Source: CAYSZB01 sp964435475
GTDB lineage: Bacteria; Chloroflexota; Anaerolineae; Anaerolineales; Anaerolineaceae
Direction: 5' to 3'
Assembly: GCA_964435475.1 (NCBI GenBank)
Contig: CAYSZB010000105.1
Coordinates: 1 to 5,775 of the forward strand
Length of the DNA: 5,775 nt
Positions within the stretch are counted from its first letter, which is position 1. The number at the start of each line of letters is the position of its first letter. Positions 1-5,775 of the stretch are shown here, piece by piece. Below the pieces are notes generated by a model that was given only the letters and a program-made list of their open reading frames with translations, did no database searches and was not told where the DNA came from. Position numbers and translations under genes: made by a program.

Positions 1-691
1 TGCTGCCCTCGAGCGATTTCCGGGCTTCGAACAGGAATCCGCCATCCATCAGGGCTGAGATCAGGCGGTGATGCAGGGTGGGGTTGCTTTCATCATATCC
101 TTTGAGAGTGACCAGGCACTCAACCGCTGCCTTGGTTTCGCCAATTCTCAAGAAATGGGCTGCCAGGCGGTCCAGGCAGGTGCGTCTGATTAAGGTCAGT
201 GATTCATCAGTGTAAACCAGCCAGTTATCCAGGGTGATGGAGTTGACCAGTCTGGCCTCCCCCAGGAAACGCGCACCCTTCCACAAGCCCAGGGCTTTGA
301 TCAGTGCACCCTCGATTGGTTTCGGCAGGGGAGTGATCTCAGCATAATTCCAAGGAATGCCCCGCAAAGCGCCATATTGCCCGGTGAAATCATGCTGGTC
401 AACATAGATCGCTGCGTGGTCCAGGTCGACCTGGTCATTGTGGGTGATCAGCAGGTTGGGGTCGGGCAGGCTGCGTTTTAGCTTGGCGATCAGGTCGCGC
501 AGGTTATTGCGCGCTTCCTTTTCAAGGCTGTCAGGCCAGAAAAGGTCGCATAACGCACTGCGGCTGACCGCTTTACGCTGACTGGCAAGGTAGAAAAGCA
601 GGCTGCGGGTTGCCCGCCGGCTGATGATGAGCGGTTGGTCGTCCCAGGTAACCAGCGCCTGGCCAAGCAGGAAGAGTTTCAGTCGGGTCAT
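1..691 (-). CDS. SARP/BTAD-family transcriptional regulator, N-terminal part (3' end outside window)
   Basis: Reading the minus strand from the ATG at 691 gives 230 residues without a stop, running off the window edge. Residues 1-91 resemble an OmpR-type winged-helix DNA-binding domain of the SARP kind: MTRLKLFLLGQALVTWDDQP, then a basic RRATRSLLFYLA segment and the hallmark LFWPDSLEKEARNNLRDLI followed by KLKRSL. Residues about 100-230 look like a bacterial transcriptional activation domain made of TPR-like helices (W137, RFLGEA, W157, TLIRRTCLDRLAAHFLRIGE, LHHRLISALMDGG). The start is well fixed: an in-frame TAA lies about 25 codons upstream with no ATG, GTG or TTG between, although no clear Shine-Dalgarno is visible. 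Family knowledge: such proteins bind direct repeats upstream of target genes, and larger members continue into an NTPase and TPR region. Whether this one does cannot be seen. The target is unknown. It lies downstream of the tRNA-Leu on the same strand. Confidence 0.85.
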   Translation of the reverse strand, partial: MTRLKLFLLGQALVTWDDQPLIISRRATRSLLFYLASQRKAVSRSALCDLFWPDSLEKEARNNLRDLIAKLKRSLPDPNLLITHNDQVDLDHAAIYVDQHDFTGQYGALRGIPWNYAEITPLPKPIEGALIKALGLWKGARFLGEARLVNSITLDNWLVYTDESLTLIRRTCLDRLAAHFLRIGETKAAVECLVTLKGYDESNPTLHHRLISALMDGGFLFEARKSLEGS

Positions 692-807
692 GGGATACCG
701 GCAGCCTGGTTGATCGCAGGAAATGGCAAATTGACCTGTCTTTCCAGCGTCACCAAAGGTGGGACGTTAAAGTTCCTGTATTCATTAATAAGGTTCTCAG
801 CGTTAAA

Positions 808-843
808 TTAATAACAATTTTACTGTATTTTTACCAAATTGGT
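808..843 (-). promoter_or_regulatory. Possible promoter/operator for the SARP gene, with an 11-bp palindrome
   Basis: The 192-bp gap between the tRNA and the regulator is AT-rich and holds no gene. A weak promoter can be proposed on the minus strand: TTGGTA (832-837), 18 bp, TATTAA (808-813). The palindrome ACCAAATTGGT (833-843, 5-bp arms around a central A) overlaps its -35 element, which would suit a repressor or autoregulation site. The match to consensus is poor. Because no terminator is visible after the tRNA, the regulator could also be reached by read-through from the tRNA promoter. Confidence 0.2.
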
Positions 844-868
844 GGGATATTTTGTGGGAGGATGCCTG

Positions 869-877
869 TGATATAAT
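869..877 (+). promoter_or_regulatory. Candidate extended -10 promoter for the YchF-like gene, firing antisense through the tRNA
   Basis: TGA followed by a perfect TATAAT (872-877) forms an extended -10 element on the plus strand. No good -35 lies 16-18 bp upstream, but extended -10 promoters can work without one. A transcript from about 884 would run antisense through the whole tRNA-Leu gene and then reach the YchF-like gene, whose closer upstream region (966-1068) offers no better plus-strand promoter. It could also be a chance match in AT-rich DNA. Confidence 0.35.
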
Positions 878-883
878 CCCAAA

Positions 884-965
884 TGCCGAAGGTGGGAATC
901 GAACCCACATACCCGAGGGTACACGATTTTGAGTCGTGCGCGTCTGCCTATTCCGCCACTCCGGC
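884..965 (-). tRNA. tRNA-Leu, anticodon CAA (reads UUG)
   Basis: The minus strand folds into a complete class II tRNA of 82 nt. The 7-bp acceptor stem is GCCGGAG with CTTCGGC (one G-U pair) and the discriminator base is A (884). The D-arm spans GCG...CGC. The anticodon stem CACGA/TCGTG carries the loop CTCAAAA, so the anticodon is CAA (929-931). There is a long variable arm (TACCC TC GGGTA) and a T-arm GTGGG TTCGATT CCCAC. The long variable arm together with CAA identifies leucine rather than serine or tyrosine. CCA is not encoded (ATT follows the acceptor stem), so it must be added after transcription. No clear intrinsic terminator follows on this strand. Confidence 0.97.
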
Positions 966-976
966 ATAAGAAATGT

Positions 977-1005
977 AGTATAACCAAATCCACGGATGCG
1001 GTCAA
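977..1005 (-). promoter_or_regulatory. Sigma-70-like promoter of the tRNA-Leu gene
   Basis: On the minus strand TTGACC (1000-1005, 5 of 6 to the consensus -35) and TATACT (977-982, 5 of 6 to the consensus -10) are separated by exactly 17 bp. The -10 ends 11 bp before the first base of the mature tRNA, so the predicted start leaves only a short 5' leader for RNase P to remove. The -35 lies within the short palindrome GGTCAAGACC (1000-1009). Confidence 0.8.
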
Positions 1006-1048
1006 GACCAAAGCGTTTTTCACTTGATGCCAGGTCATGGCGCATCCG
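993..1048. repeat. 8-bp inverted repeat in the tRNA/ychF intergenic region
   Basis: CGGATGCG (993-1000) and CGCATCCG (1041-1048) are perfect reverse complements 40 bp apart. The left arm touches the -35 of the tRNA promoter and the right arm ends 11 bp before the GGAG of the YchF-like gene. It could be a hairpin in a ychF leader RNA or a paired protein-binding site. An 8-bp pair at this spacing may also occur by chance. Confidence 0.35.
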
Positions 1049-1058
1049 GTTCTAATAT

Positions 1059-1062
1059 GGAG
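1059..1062 (+). promoter_or_regulatory. Ribosome binding site deciding the ychF start
   Basis: GGAG (1059-1062) lies 6 nt before the ATG at 1069. The other in-frame starts (TTG 1024, ATG 1027, ATG 1057) have no comparable site, so this favours ATG 1069. Confidence 0.7.
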
Positions 1063-1068
1063 TTTGAA

Positions 1069-2139
1069 ATGCAACTTGGAATTATTGGCTTACCCCAGTC
1101 CGGCAAAACCACCCTCTACAAGGCGCTGACCGGCGCCGAGATCCCCGCGCAGATGTCCGCCGGGCAGCTGGAGGTGCACACTGCAGTGGTGGACGTGCCC
1201 GACCCGCGCGTGGACAAACTGGTCGAGATCTATCACCCCAAAAAGATCGTGCGTGCCAAGGTGACCTATGCCGACATCGCCGGGTTGGACGGCAGCGCCG
1301 GCAGCAGCGGCATCAGCGGCGCGCTGCTCAACCAGCTGGCACAGATGGACGGCTATATCCACGTCGTGCGCCACTTCCAGAACGACAGCGTGCCGCATAT
1401 CTCCGGCAGCATCGACCCCCTGCGCGATATCCGCGTGATGGATACCGAGTTCATCCTCAGCGACCTGATCATGGTCGAACGCAAGCTGGAACGCCTGGTG
1501 GAGGAACACCGCCGCGGGGTGACGCGTGACCGCGCACTGATCGAGGTGGATATCCAGCTTTTCGAGCGCCTCAAAGCCACCCTGGGCAGTGAAACCCCCC
1601 TGCGCAACTTTGAATTTTCCGCGGAGGACGACAGGATCCTCTCCAGCTATGGCTTTTTGAGCCGCAAACCGCAGATCATCGTCTTCAACCAGACCGAAGA
1701 CCAGGCGCCTTTCGAATTCACCCCGCCCTACCAGCATACGATGGCGATCAGCATGCCCGCCAAACTGGTGATGGACATTGCCGCGCTGCCGCCCGAAGAC
1801 GCCGCGCTATTTATGGAAGAATACGGCATTGAAGAGCCCGGGCTGAACCGCCTGATCCGTTTGTCGTATGAACTGTTGGGTCTGCAGTCATTTTTCACTG
1901 CCGGCGACAAGGAAGTGCATGCCTGGACGCTCAAGAGGGGCGCCAACGCCCGCGAGGCGGCTGGCGTGATCCATTCGGACATGGAAAAAGGCTTCATCCG
2001 TGCCGAGATCATCTCGTTTGAGGATATCGTGACCTACGGCGGGACGGCGGAGGCACGCGCCAAAGGGAGATTGCGGGTGGAAGGCAGGAACTACCTGGTC
2101 GCCGATGGCGACATCCTCGAGATCCGCTTTAATATCTGA
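1069..2139 (+). CDS. ychF: YchF/OLA1-like P-loop ATPase (DUF933/TGS C-terminal domain)
   Basis: The product is 356 residues, close to the usual YchF length of about 363, and cytoplasmic. The P-loop GLPQSGKT is at residues 7-14 (GxxxxGKT). The switch II motif DIAGL at 69-73 has leucine where classical GTPases carry the catalytic glutamine. VRHFQND at 100-106 is followed by the conserved H110. NQTE at 207-210 is the NxxE form of the G4 motif that goes with ATP preference in this family. Residues from about 273 form the conserved C-terminal TGS-like domain (LQSFFTAGDKEVHAWTL, AAGVIHSDMEKGFIRAEIIS, DGDILEIRFNI). Family members bind ribosomes and have been linked to stress and redox regulation of translation. 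Odd points: the P-loop is QSGKT rather than the usual NVGKS, and there is no cysteine anywhere. The start is set by GGAG 6 nt upstream. The gene stands alone between a divergent tRNA and a terminator. Confidence 0.93.
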   Translation: MQLGIIGLPQSGKTTLYKALTGAEIPAQMSAGQLEVHTAVVDVPDPRVDKLVEIYHPKKIVRAKVTYADIAGLDGSAGSSGISGALLNQLAQMDGYIHVVRHFQNDSVPHISGSIDPLRDIRVMDTEFILSDLIMVERKLERLVEEHRRGVTRDRALIEVDIQLFERLKATLGSETPLRNFEFSAEDDRILSSYGFLSRKPQIIVFNQTEDQAPFEFTPPYQHTMAISMPAKLVMDIAALPPEDAALFMEEYGIEEPGLNRLIRLSYELLGLQSFFTAGDKEVHAWTLKRGANAREAAGVIHSDMEKGFIRAEIISFEDIVTYGGTAEARAKGRLRVEGRNYLVADGDILEIRFNI

Positions 2140-2144
2140 TCTTA

Positions 2145-2175
2145 ACAGCACCCTGATAAGGGGTGCTGTGTTTTT
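2145..2175 (+). terminator. Intrinsic terminator of the YchF-like gene
   Basis: ACAGCACCC (2145-2153) pairs perfectly over 9 bp with GGGTGCTGT (2161-2169) across a 7-nt loop, followed by G and five T. It begins 6 nt after the TGA at 2137-2139 and separates the ATPase gene from the nuclease gene. The opposite strand has no T-run, so it acts on plus-strand transcription only. Confidence 0.93.
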
Positions 2176-2220
2176 AATGATGGAGATGGTGAAGTTTTTA
2201 TTAAATTTTCGCAGTACAGC

Positions 2221-2248
2221 TTGCCAGAGCCGGGAATTGTGATATCAT
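2221..2248 (+). promoter_or_regulatory. Probable promoter of the secreted nuclease gene
   Basis: TTGCCA (2221-2226, 5 of 6) and TATCAT (2243-2248, 5 of 6) are spaced by 16 bp, and TGA directly before the -10 gives an extended -10. The predicted start near 2255 leaves a leader of about 50 nt. The -10 sits in the palindrome TGATATCA (2240-2247). With a terminator just upstream, the nuclease is probably its own transcription unit. Confidence 0.6.
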
Positions 2249-2291
2249 GATTCCATGTGCAGTTAATACCCCGTTAAAACTATTTTTGACC

Positions 2292-2297
2292 AGGAGG
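2292..2297 (+). promoter_or_regulatory. Strong Shine-Dalgarno of the nuclease gene
   Basis: A perfect AGGAGG lies 9 nt before the ATG at 2307. With the signal peptide that begins immediately at this ATG, it fixes the start. Confidence 0.85.
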
Positions 2298-2306
2298 ATT
2301 TATTTC

Positions 2307-5300
2307 ATGAAACGCAGTCTGAGATCGATCAATTTTATTCTGATGTTTGTGTTATGTTTTGGCGCGCTGGGATTTATGCCAAGGGCAGTGGAGGCGGCAC
2401 TGCCGACGGATTTGTTCATTTCTGAGTATATTGAGGGAAGCGGCTTTTATAAAGCCATAGAAATTTACAATGGAACAGGCGTTTCTGTTGATCTTTCATC
2501 ATACACCTTGGAATTGTATTCAAATGGTTCACCGACAGTATCACAGACACTATCTCTGAACCTAGGCTTACCGCCACTAAGCAACAACGATGTCTTGGTC
2601 CTTGTGCATGGGAGCGCCGTACAGGAATTAAAGGATCTTGCAGATGTTATCAACAGTACAGTTATAAATTTTAATGGCGATGATGCTGTTGTGTTGCGGA
2701 AGGGCGGGATAGTATTGGATGTCTTTGGCGTAATTGGCACAGACCCCGGCACTGCTTGGACTGGGGGCGGCCTTAGCACGGCTGATAGAACCCTGGTTCG
2801 GAAGGCGACAGTATGTTCGGGCGATCCAATTGGCAGCGATGCCTTCGATCCTTCAGTTCAATGGGAAGGATACCCAACAAACACAATATCCAACATAGGA
2901 TCACACACTGCTAGTTGCGCCCCCGATGATCCTGCCCCCACCGTCTCCGGCACCAGCCCGGTTGATGGCGCTTTGAAGGTTGCCCTCGACAGCAACATCA
3001 GCATCACCTTCAGCGAGGCAGTGACCCTGGCAGCCGACTGGTACGAGATCGACTGCTCCATTTCTGGTCTGCATACCGCCACTGTGGATGAAAGCGCCGA
3101 CCCGCTGATCGTCCTCGACCCCGCCAGCGACTTTGTAATGGGGGATGTCTGCGAGGTGACAGTCTTTGCCGCCAAGGTGACGGATGATGACACGATCGAC
3201 CCGCCAGACACCATGGCAGAGGACTTCATTTTTACTTTCAGCGCGCTCCTTTTGCCGAAGATCAATGAGTTCTCGGCAAGTACGGCGGGGGATGATGTTG
3301 AGTACATCGAAATCTTTGGTGATCCAGATACAGACTATTCTGCATATACTCTTCTTGAAATTGAGGGCGATTCTTCTACTTCAAATGCTTATGAAGGATA
3401 CATTGATGAGGTTGTAACCCTGGGAACCACAGATGAGTTTGGTTTTTATTTGAAGAACCTGGCAAACGGTACGCTCGAAAATGGTTCTATAACCTTACTG
3501 CTTGTCAGTGGCTTTTCAGGCAGCTTTGGCCAGGATCTTGACACAAATGATGATGGCATCCTTGAATTTACACCCTGGACAGCTATTATTGACTCTGTAG
3601 CGATTAATGATGGCGGATCTTCAGACAAGGCCTATGGAACGCCACTCCTTTATCCATATTATGATGGTTTACAATATGCCCCCGGCGGTGCCTCGCGCAT
3701 CCCGGATGGCTTTGACACCGAATCTACCACTGACTGGGTGCGCAACAACTTTAGCCTGGTGGGCATCCCCGGTTTCACTGGCACGATCGTCCTGGGTGAA
3801 GCTTACAACACCCCCGGGACGACCAACCTTGCCTATACCCCACCCCCTGAGATGGCTCCCACCGTAACCTTGACCTCGCCCACCAATGGCGCAACTGCCA
3901 TAGCCACGGATACCAATATCGAGATCACCTTCAGCGAGCCGGTCACCTTGACCGAACCCTGGTATACCATCTCTTGTGCGACCTCGGGTGTCCATACCGC
4001 CACAGTGACCGATGCGGACCCCAAATTTACCCTTGACCCGGCTGTCGACTTCCTGCCCAATGAAGTGTGCACGGTGACCGTCCTGGCGACCGGTGTCAAT
4101 GATGATGACACGGATGATGGCACGTATGATTTCATGACTGCTGATTATGTCTTCAGCTTCACCACCGGTGAAGCCTGTGGTGATGTCTACACCCCGACCT
4201 ATACCATCCAGGGTGACGGGGCCACCTCACCTTTGGTTGGCAGCATCATTGCGGTTGAAGGCATTGTGGTGGGTGACTTCACCACTGGCGCTTATGTGAG
4301 CGGTGGCAAGAACGGTTTCTATATCCAGGACCCCACAGGCGATAGTGACGCCACCACCTCAGATGGTCTCTTTATTTACTCCAATCTCAAGGATGTCCAG
4401 GCGGGTGACCATGTACGCGTGGCAGGCAAGGTGGCTGAATATGTCACCGGCACAAGCAGTCTGACCCAGATCACCTCGGTTTCCCAGATATGGACCTGTG
4501 ATGTTGGCCAGGTGATTACCCCGACCGTGTTGTCCCTGCCCGTCGCTGCTGATTTTGACTACGAAGATTACGAAGGCATGCTGGTCACCTACCCGCAGGA
4601 CCTGGTCATCTCCGAGTACTTCGATTATGACCGCTATGGGTCGATCGTTCTGACATCGAAGCGCAACCTGACCCCAACCGCGCAGTTTGAACCCGGCTCG
4701 CCCGAATACTTTGCGGCTGTTCAGGCCAACCTCCTCGACAGGATCACCCTGGACGATGCCAGGACCTCCCAGAACCCTGATCCGGCAATTCATCCCAATG
4801 GCTCAATATTTGATCTGACCAACCTGTTCCGCGGGGGATCCATCCTGACCGATGTGACCGGCATCCTGGATTCTTATTCCAGCCTTTACCGCATCCAGCT
4901 GACCCAGGGAGCCACTTATACCGATACCAACCCGCGTACCCTTGCACCAGACGTGGAACCGGGTGAGTTGACCATTGCCAGCTTTAACGTGCTCAATTAC
5001 TTCCTGGACATTGATACCGGCTCAAGTAGCTGGATATGTGGTCCGTCCGGGGATATGGAATGCCGCGGTGCGGACAGTGCCGAAGAACTTACCCGCCAGC
5101 GCGCCAAGATCCTGGCGGCCATGGAAGGTATCGAGGCCGACATCTTTGGCCTGATGGAGATCCAGAACGATACCGGCGCCTCTACGGCTGACCTGGTATC
5201 TGGTCTGAATGACTTCTTTGGTTCTGATACCTATGATTACCTCGACACCGGCTTTATCGGCACCGATGCCATCAAGCAGGCCATCATCTACAAACCCGCT

Positions 5301-5775
5301 GCGGTGACCCCTGTGGGCGATTACGAGATTCTTGACTCATCCGTCGACCCGCGTTTCCTGGACGATCTCAATCGACCGGTCCTGGCACAGGTCTTTGAGG
5401 ATAACATCACCGGTGAGACCTTTGTGCTGGCGGTCAACCACCTGAAATCCAAGGGTTCTGCCTGTACCGGAGACCCGGACCTGGGTGATGGACAGGGCAA
5501 CTGCCCCATGACCCGCAAGTCTGCTGCTGAAGCCCTGGTGGACTGGTTGGCTGATGCGACTGTTTTCCCAGGCGTAACAGCTTCACTGATCATAGGCGAT
5601 CTGAACTCCTACGACAAGGAAGACCCCATTGACATGATCAAACTGGGTGCGGATGACCTGGTTGATACCGCTGATGACTACACCGACTTGATCGCATTCT
5701 TCCAGGGCGAAGCTGCTTATGGTTATGTGTTTGATGGACAGGTGGGTTACCTCGACCATGCCCTGGCAAACCTGA
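2307..5775 (+). CDS. Secreted ExeM/NucH-type nuclease with two lamin-tail and two Ig-like domains (3' end outside window)
   Basis: The frame is open for 1156 codons to the window edge. Residues 1-30 are a signal peptide (MKRS, hydrophobic core ILMFVLCFGALGF, cleavage after VEA). Then come lamin-tail domain 1 (about 34-205, with DAFDPSVQW and a final SHTASC), Ig/Big_5-like domain 1 (about 207-314), lamin-tail domain 2 (about 316-506), Ig/Big_5-like domain 2 (about 515-623), a YhcR-type OB-fold-like region (about 624-880) and the EEP domain (from 888). EEP motifs seen: SFNVLNYF (N894, N897), CRGADS, GLMEIQND (metal ligand E951), IIYKP (994-997 region), NHLKSKGS (H1045), GDLNS (D1098, N1100) and LDH (D1150, H1151). 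The set is complete, so an active metal-dependent phosphodiesterase is likely. Relatives degrade extracellular DNA for nutrients or biofilm turnover. A surface-anchoring C-terminus may follow but is not visible. There are no stops or frameshifts. GC is mosaic by domain. Confidence 0.92.
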   Translation, partial: MKRSLRSINFILMFVLCFGALGFMPRAVEAALPTDLFISEYIEGSGFYKAIEIYNGTGVSVDLSSYTLELYSNGSPTVSQTLSLNLGLPPLSNNDVLVLVHGSAVQELKDLADVINSTVINFNGDDAVVLRKGGIVLDVFGVIGTDPGTAWTGGGLSTADRTLVRKATVCSGDPIGSDAFDPSVQWEGYPTNTISNIGSHTASCAPDDPAPTVSGTSPVDGALKVALDSNISITFSEAVTLAADWYEIDCSISGLHTATVDESADPLIVLDPASDFVMGDVCEVTVFAAKVTDDDTIDPPDTMAEDFIFTFSALLLPKINEFSASTAGDDVEYIEIFGDPDTDYSAYTLLEIEGDSSTSNAYEGYIDEVVTLGTTDEFGFYLKNLANGTLENGSITLLLVSGFSGSFGQDLDTNDDGILEFTPWTAIIDSVAINDGGSSDKAYGTPLLYPYYDGLQYAPGGASRIPDGFDTESTTDWVRNNFSLVGIPGFTGTIVLGEAYNTPGTTNLAYTPPPEMAPTVTLTSPTNGATAIATDTNIEITFSEPVTLTEPWYTISCATSGVHTATVTDADPKFTLDPAVDFLPNEVCTVTVLATGVNDDDTDDGTYDFMTADYVFSFTTGEACGDVYTPTYTIQGDGATSPLVGSIIAVEGIVVGDFTTGAYVSGGKNGFYIQDPTGDSDATTSDGLFIYSNLKDVQAGDHVRVAGKVAEYVTGTSSLTQITSVSQIWTCDVGQVITPTVLSLPVAADFDYEDYEGMLVTYPQDLVISEYFDYDRYGSIVLTSKRNLTPTAQFEPGSPEYFAAVQANLLDRITLDDARTSQNPDPAIHPNGSIFDLTNLFRGGSILTDVTGILDSYSSLYRIQLTQGATYTDTNPRTLAPDVEPGELTIASFNVLNYFLDIDTGSSSWICGPSGDMECRGADSAEELTRQRAKILAAMEGIEADIFGLMEIQNDTGASTADLVSGLNDFFGSDTYDYLDTGFIGTDAIKQAIIYKPAAVTPVGDYEILDSSVDPRFLDDLNRPVLAQVFEDNITGETFVLAVNHLKSKGSACTGDPDLGDGQGNCPMTRKSAAEALVDWLADATVFPGVTASLIIGDLNSYDKEDPIDMIKLGADDLVDTADDYTDLIAFFQGEAAYGYVFDGQVGYLDHALANL
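2937..3242 (+). repeat. Intragenic repeat copy 1 (Ig/Big_5-like module)
   Basis: This stretch aligns with 3858-4163 at both protein and DNA level. Shared landmarks are PTV, an ITFSE(A/P)VTL stretch, W-Y, HTATV, LDPA-DF, a cysteine pair (C250/C282) and a DDDT acidic turn. It encodes a single Ig-like domain inside the nuclease. Confidence 0.8.
3534..3566 (+). other. Putative calcium-binding acidic loop in lamin-tail domain 2
   Basis: Residues 410-420 read DLDTNDDGILE, a DxNxDG loop like those of dockerin or thrombospondin type 3 calcium sites. Lamin-tail domain 1 has no equivalent that I can see. Calcium binding is inferred from the motif alone. Confidence 0.5.
3858..4163 (+). repeat. Intragenic repeat copy 2 (Ig/Big_5-like module)
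   Basis: This is the partner of 2937-3242, with the same landmarks in the same order and the cysteine pair C557/C588. The two copies are clearly diverged, so the duplication is old or the copies came from different paralogues. Confidence 0.8.

Noticed and set aside
884..965. tRNA gene as an integration site (att) for a mobile element
   Set aside because: No direct repeat of the tRNA 3' end, integrase or phage-like gene is visible in the window.
979..984. TATAAC on the plus strand as a -10 for ychF
   Set aside because: It is the overlap of the tRNA promoter's own -10 on the other strand, and no -35 exists at a workable distance upstream.
1024..1068. Upstream starts for the YchF-like gene (TTG 1024, ATG 1027, ATG 1057)
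   Set aside because: They add up to 15 residues that YchF proteins lack ahead of the P-loop strand and have no Shine-Dalgarno, while ATG 1069 has GGAG at 6 nt.
803..1074. Two overlapping minus-strand reading frames of 80 and 84 codons
   Set aside because: They run straight across the tRNA-Leu gene and its promoter, have no recognisable protein features, and part of their apparent sequence is translated tRNA.
1090..1737. Minus-strand reading frame of 215 codons
   Set aside because: It lies wholly within the well-supported YchF-like gene and arises from that gene's GC-rich third codon positions. Its product is a low-complexity series of His, Val, Ala and Gly without a family resemblance.
2858..3307. 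Minus-strand reading frame of 149 codons, and others opposite the nuclease (3669-3995, 3833-4135, 4359-4793, 5321-5593)
   Set aside because: All are opposite a continuous frame with clear domain motifs, and their Ser/Val/Thr-rich products mirror the codon bias of the real gene.
3184..3867. Plus-strand frames of 77 and 86 codons in another frame of the nuclease
   Set aside because: They have no ribosome binding site or recognisable motifs, and the nuclease frame continues without interruption through both.
2937..4163. Repeated segments as a transposon or CRISPR remnant
   Set aside because: The two copies keep the reading frame, encode the same Ig-like fold and are far too long and diverged for CRISPR repeats. 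Domain duplication explains them.

Overview
The window looks like a chromosomal segment of an Anaerolineae-type member of the Chloroflexota. This is inferred from the mix of genes: a SARP/BTAD-type regulator, a divergent YchF-like (DUF933) P-loop ATPase starting MQLGIIGLPQSGKTT, and a very large modular secreted nuclease. The phylum call is moderately confident and rests on family resemblance only. Most of the DNA I counted by hand is about 58-60% GC, except for distinctly AT-richer stretches inside the nuclease gene.

Layout. Positions 1-691 (minus) hold the N-terminal 230 residues of a SARP-family transcriptional regulator; its 3' part lies outside the window. Positions 692-883 are a non-coding AT-rich gap with a small palindrome. 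Positions 884-965 (minus) are a tRNA-Leu with anticodon CAA, preceded by a good sigma-70-like promoter (TTGACC, 17 bp, TATACT). Positions 1069-2139 (plus) encode a complete 356-residue YchF/OLA1-like P-loop NTPase, closed by a textbook intrinsic terminator at 2145-2175. Positions 2307-5775 (plus) are one uninterrupted reading frame of 1156 codons that runs off the window. It has its own promoter and a strong Shine-Dalgarno, and it encodes a secreted ExeM/NucH-type nuclease.

The nuclease is the most striking element. Its order is signal peptide, lamin-tail domain 1, Ig-like domain 1, lamin-tail domain 2, Ig-like domain 2, OB-fold-like region, endonuclease/exonuclease/phosphatase (EEP) domain. 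All the EEP catalytic motifs I can recognise are present, the last (LDH) only a few residues before the window edge. The two lamin-tail modules have a much lower GC content and different codon use from the Ig-like and catalytic modules, which suggests assembly by module exchange. The 12 cysteines of the mature part fall into six within-domain pairs.

The genes do not form an obvious common pathway: a housekeeping tRNA and a translation-associated ATPase sit between a regulator and an exported DNA-degrading enzyme. I see no CRISPR array, insertion sequence, prophage or new defence system here. The points worth a second look are the mosaic nuclease, the cysteine-free YchF homologue, and the promoter arrangement around the tRNA.
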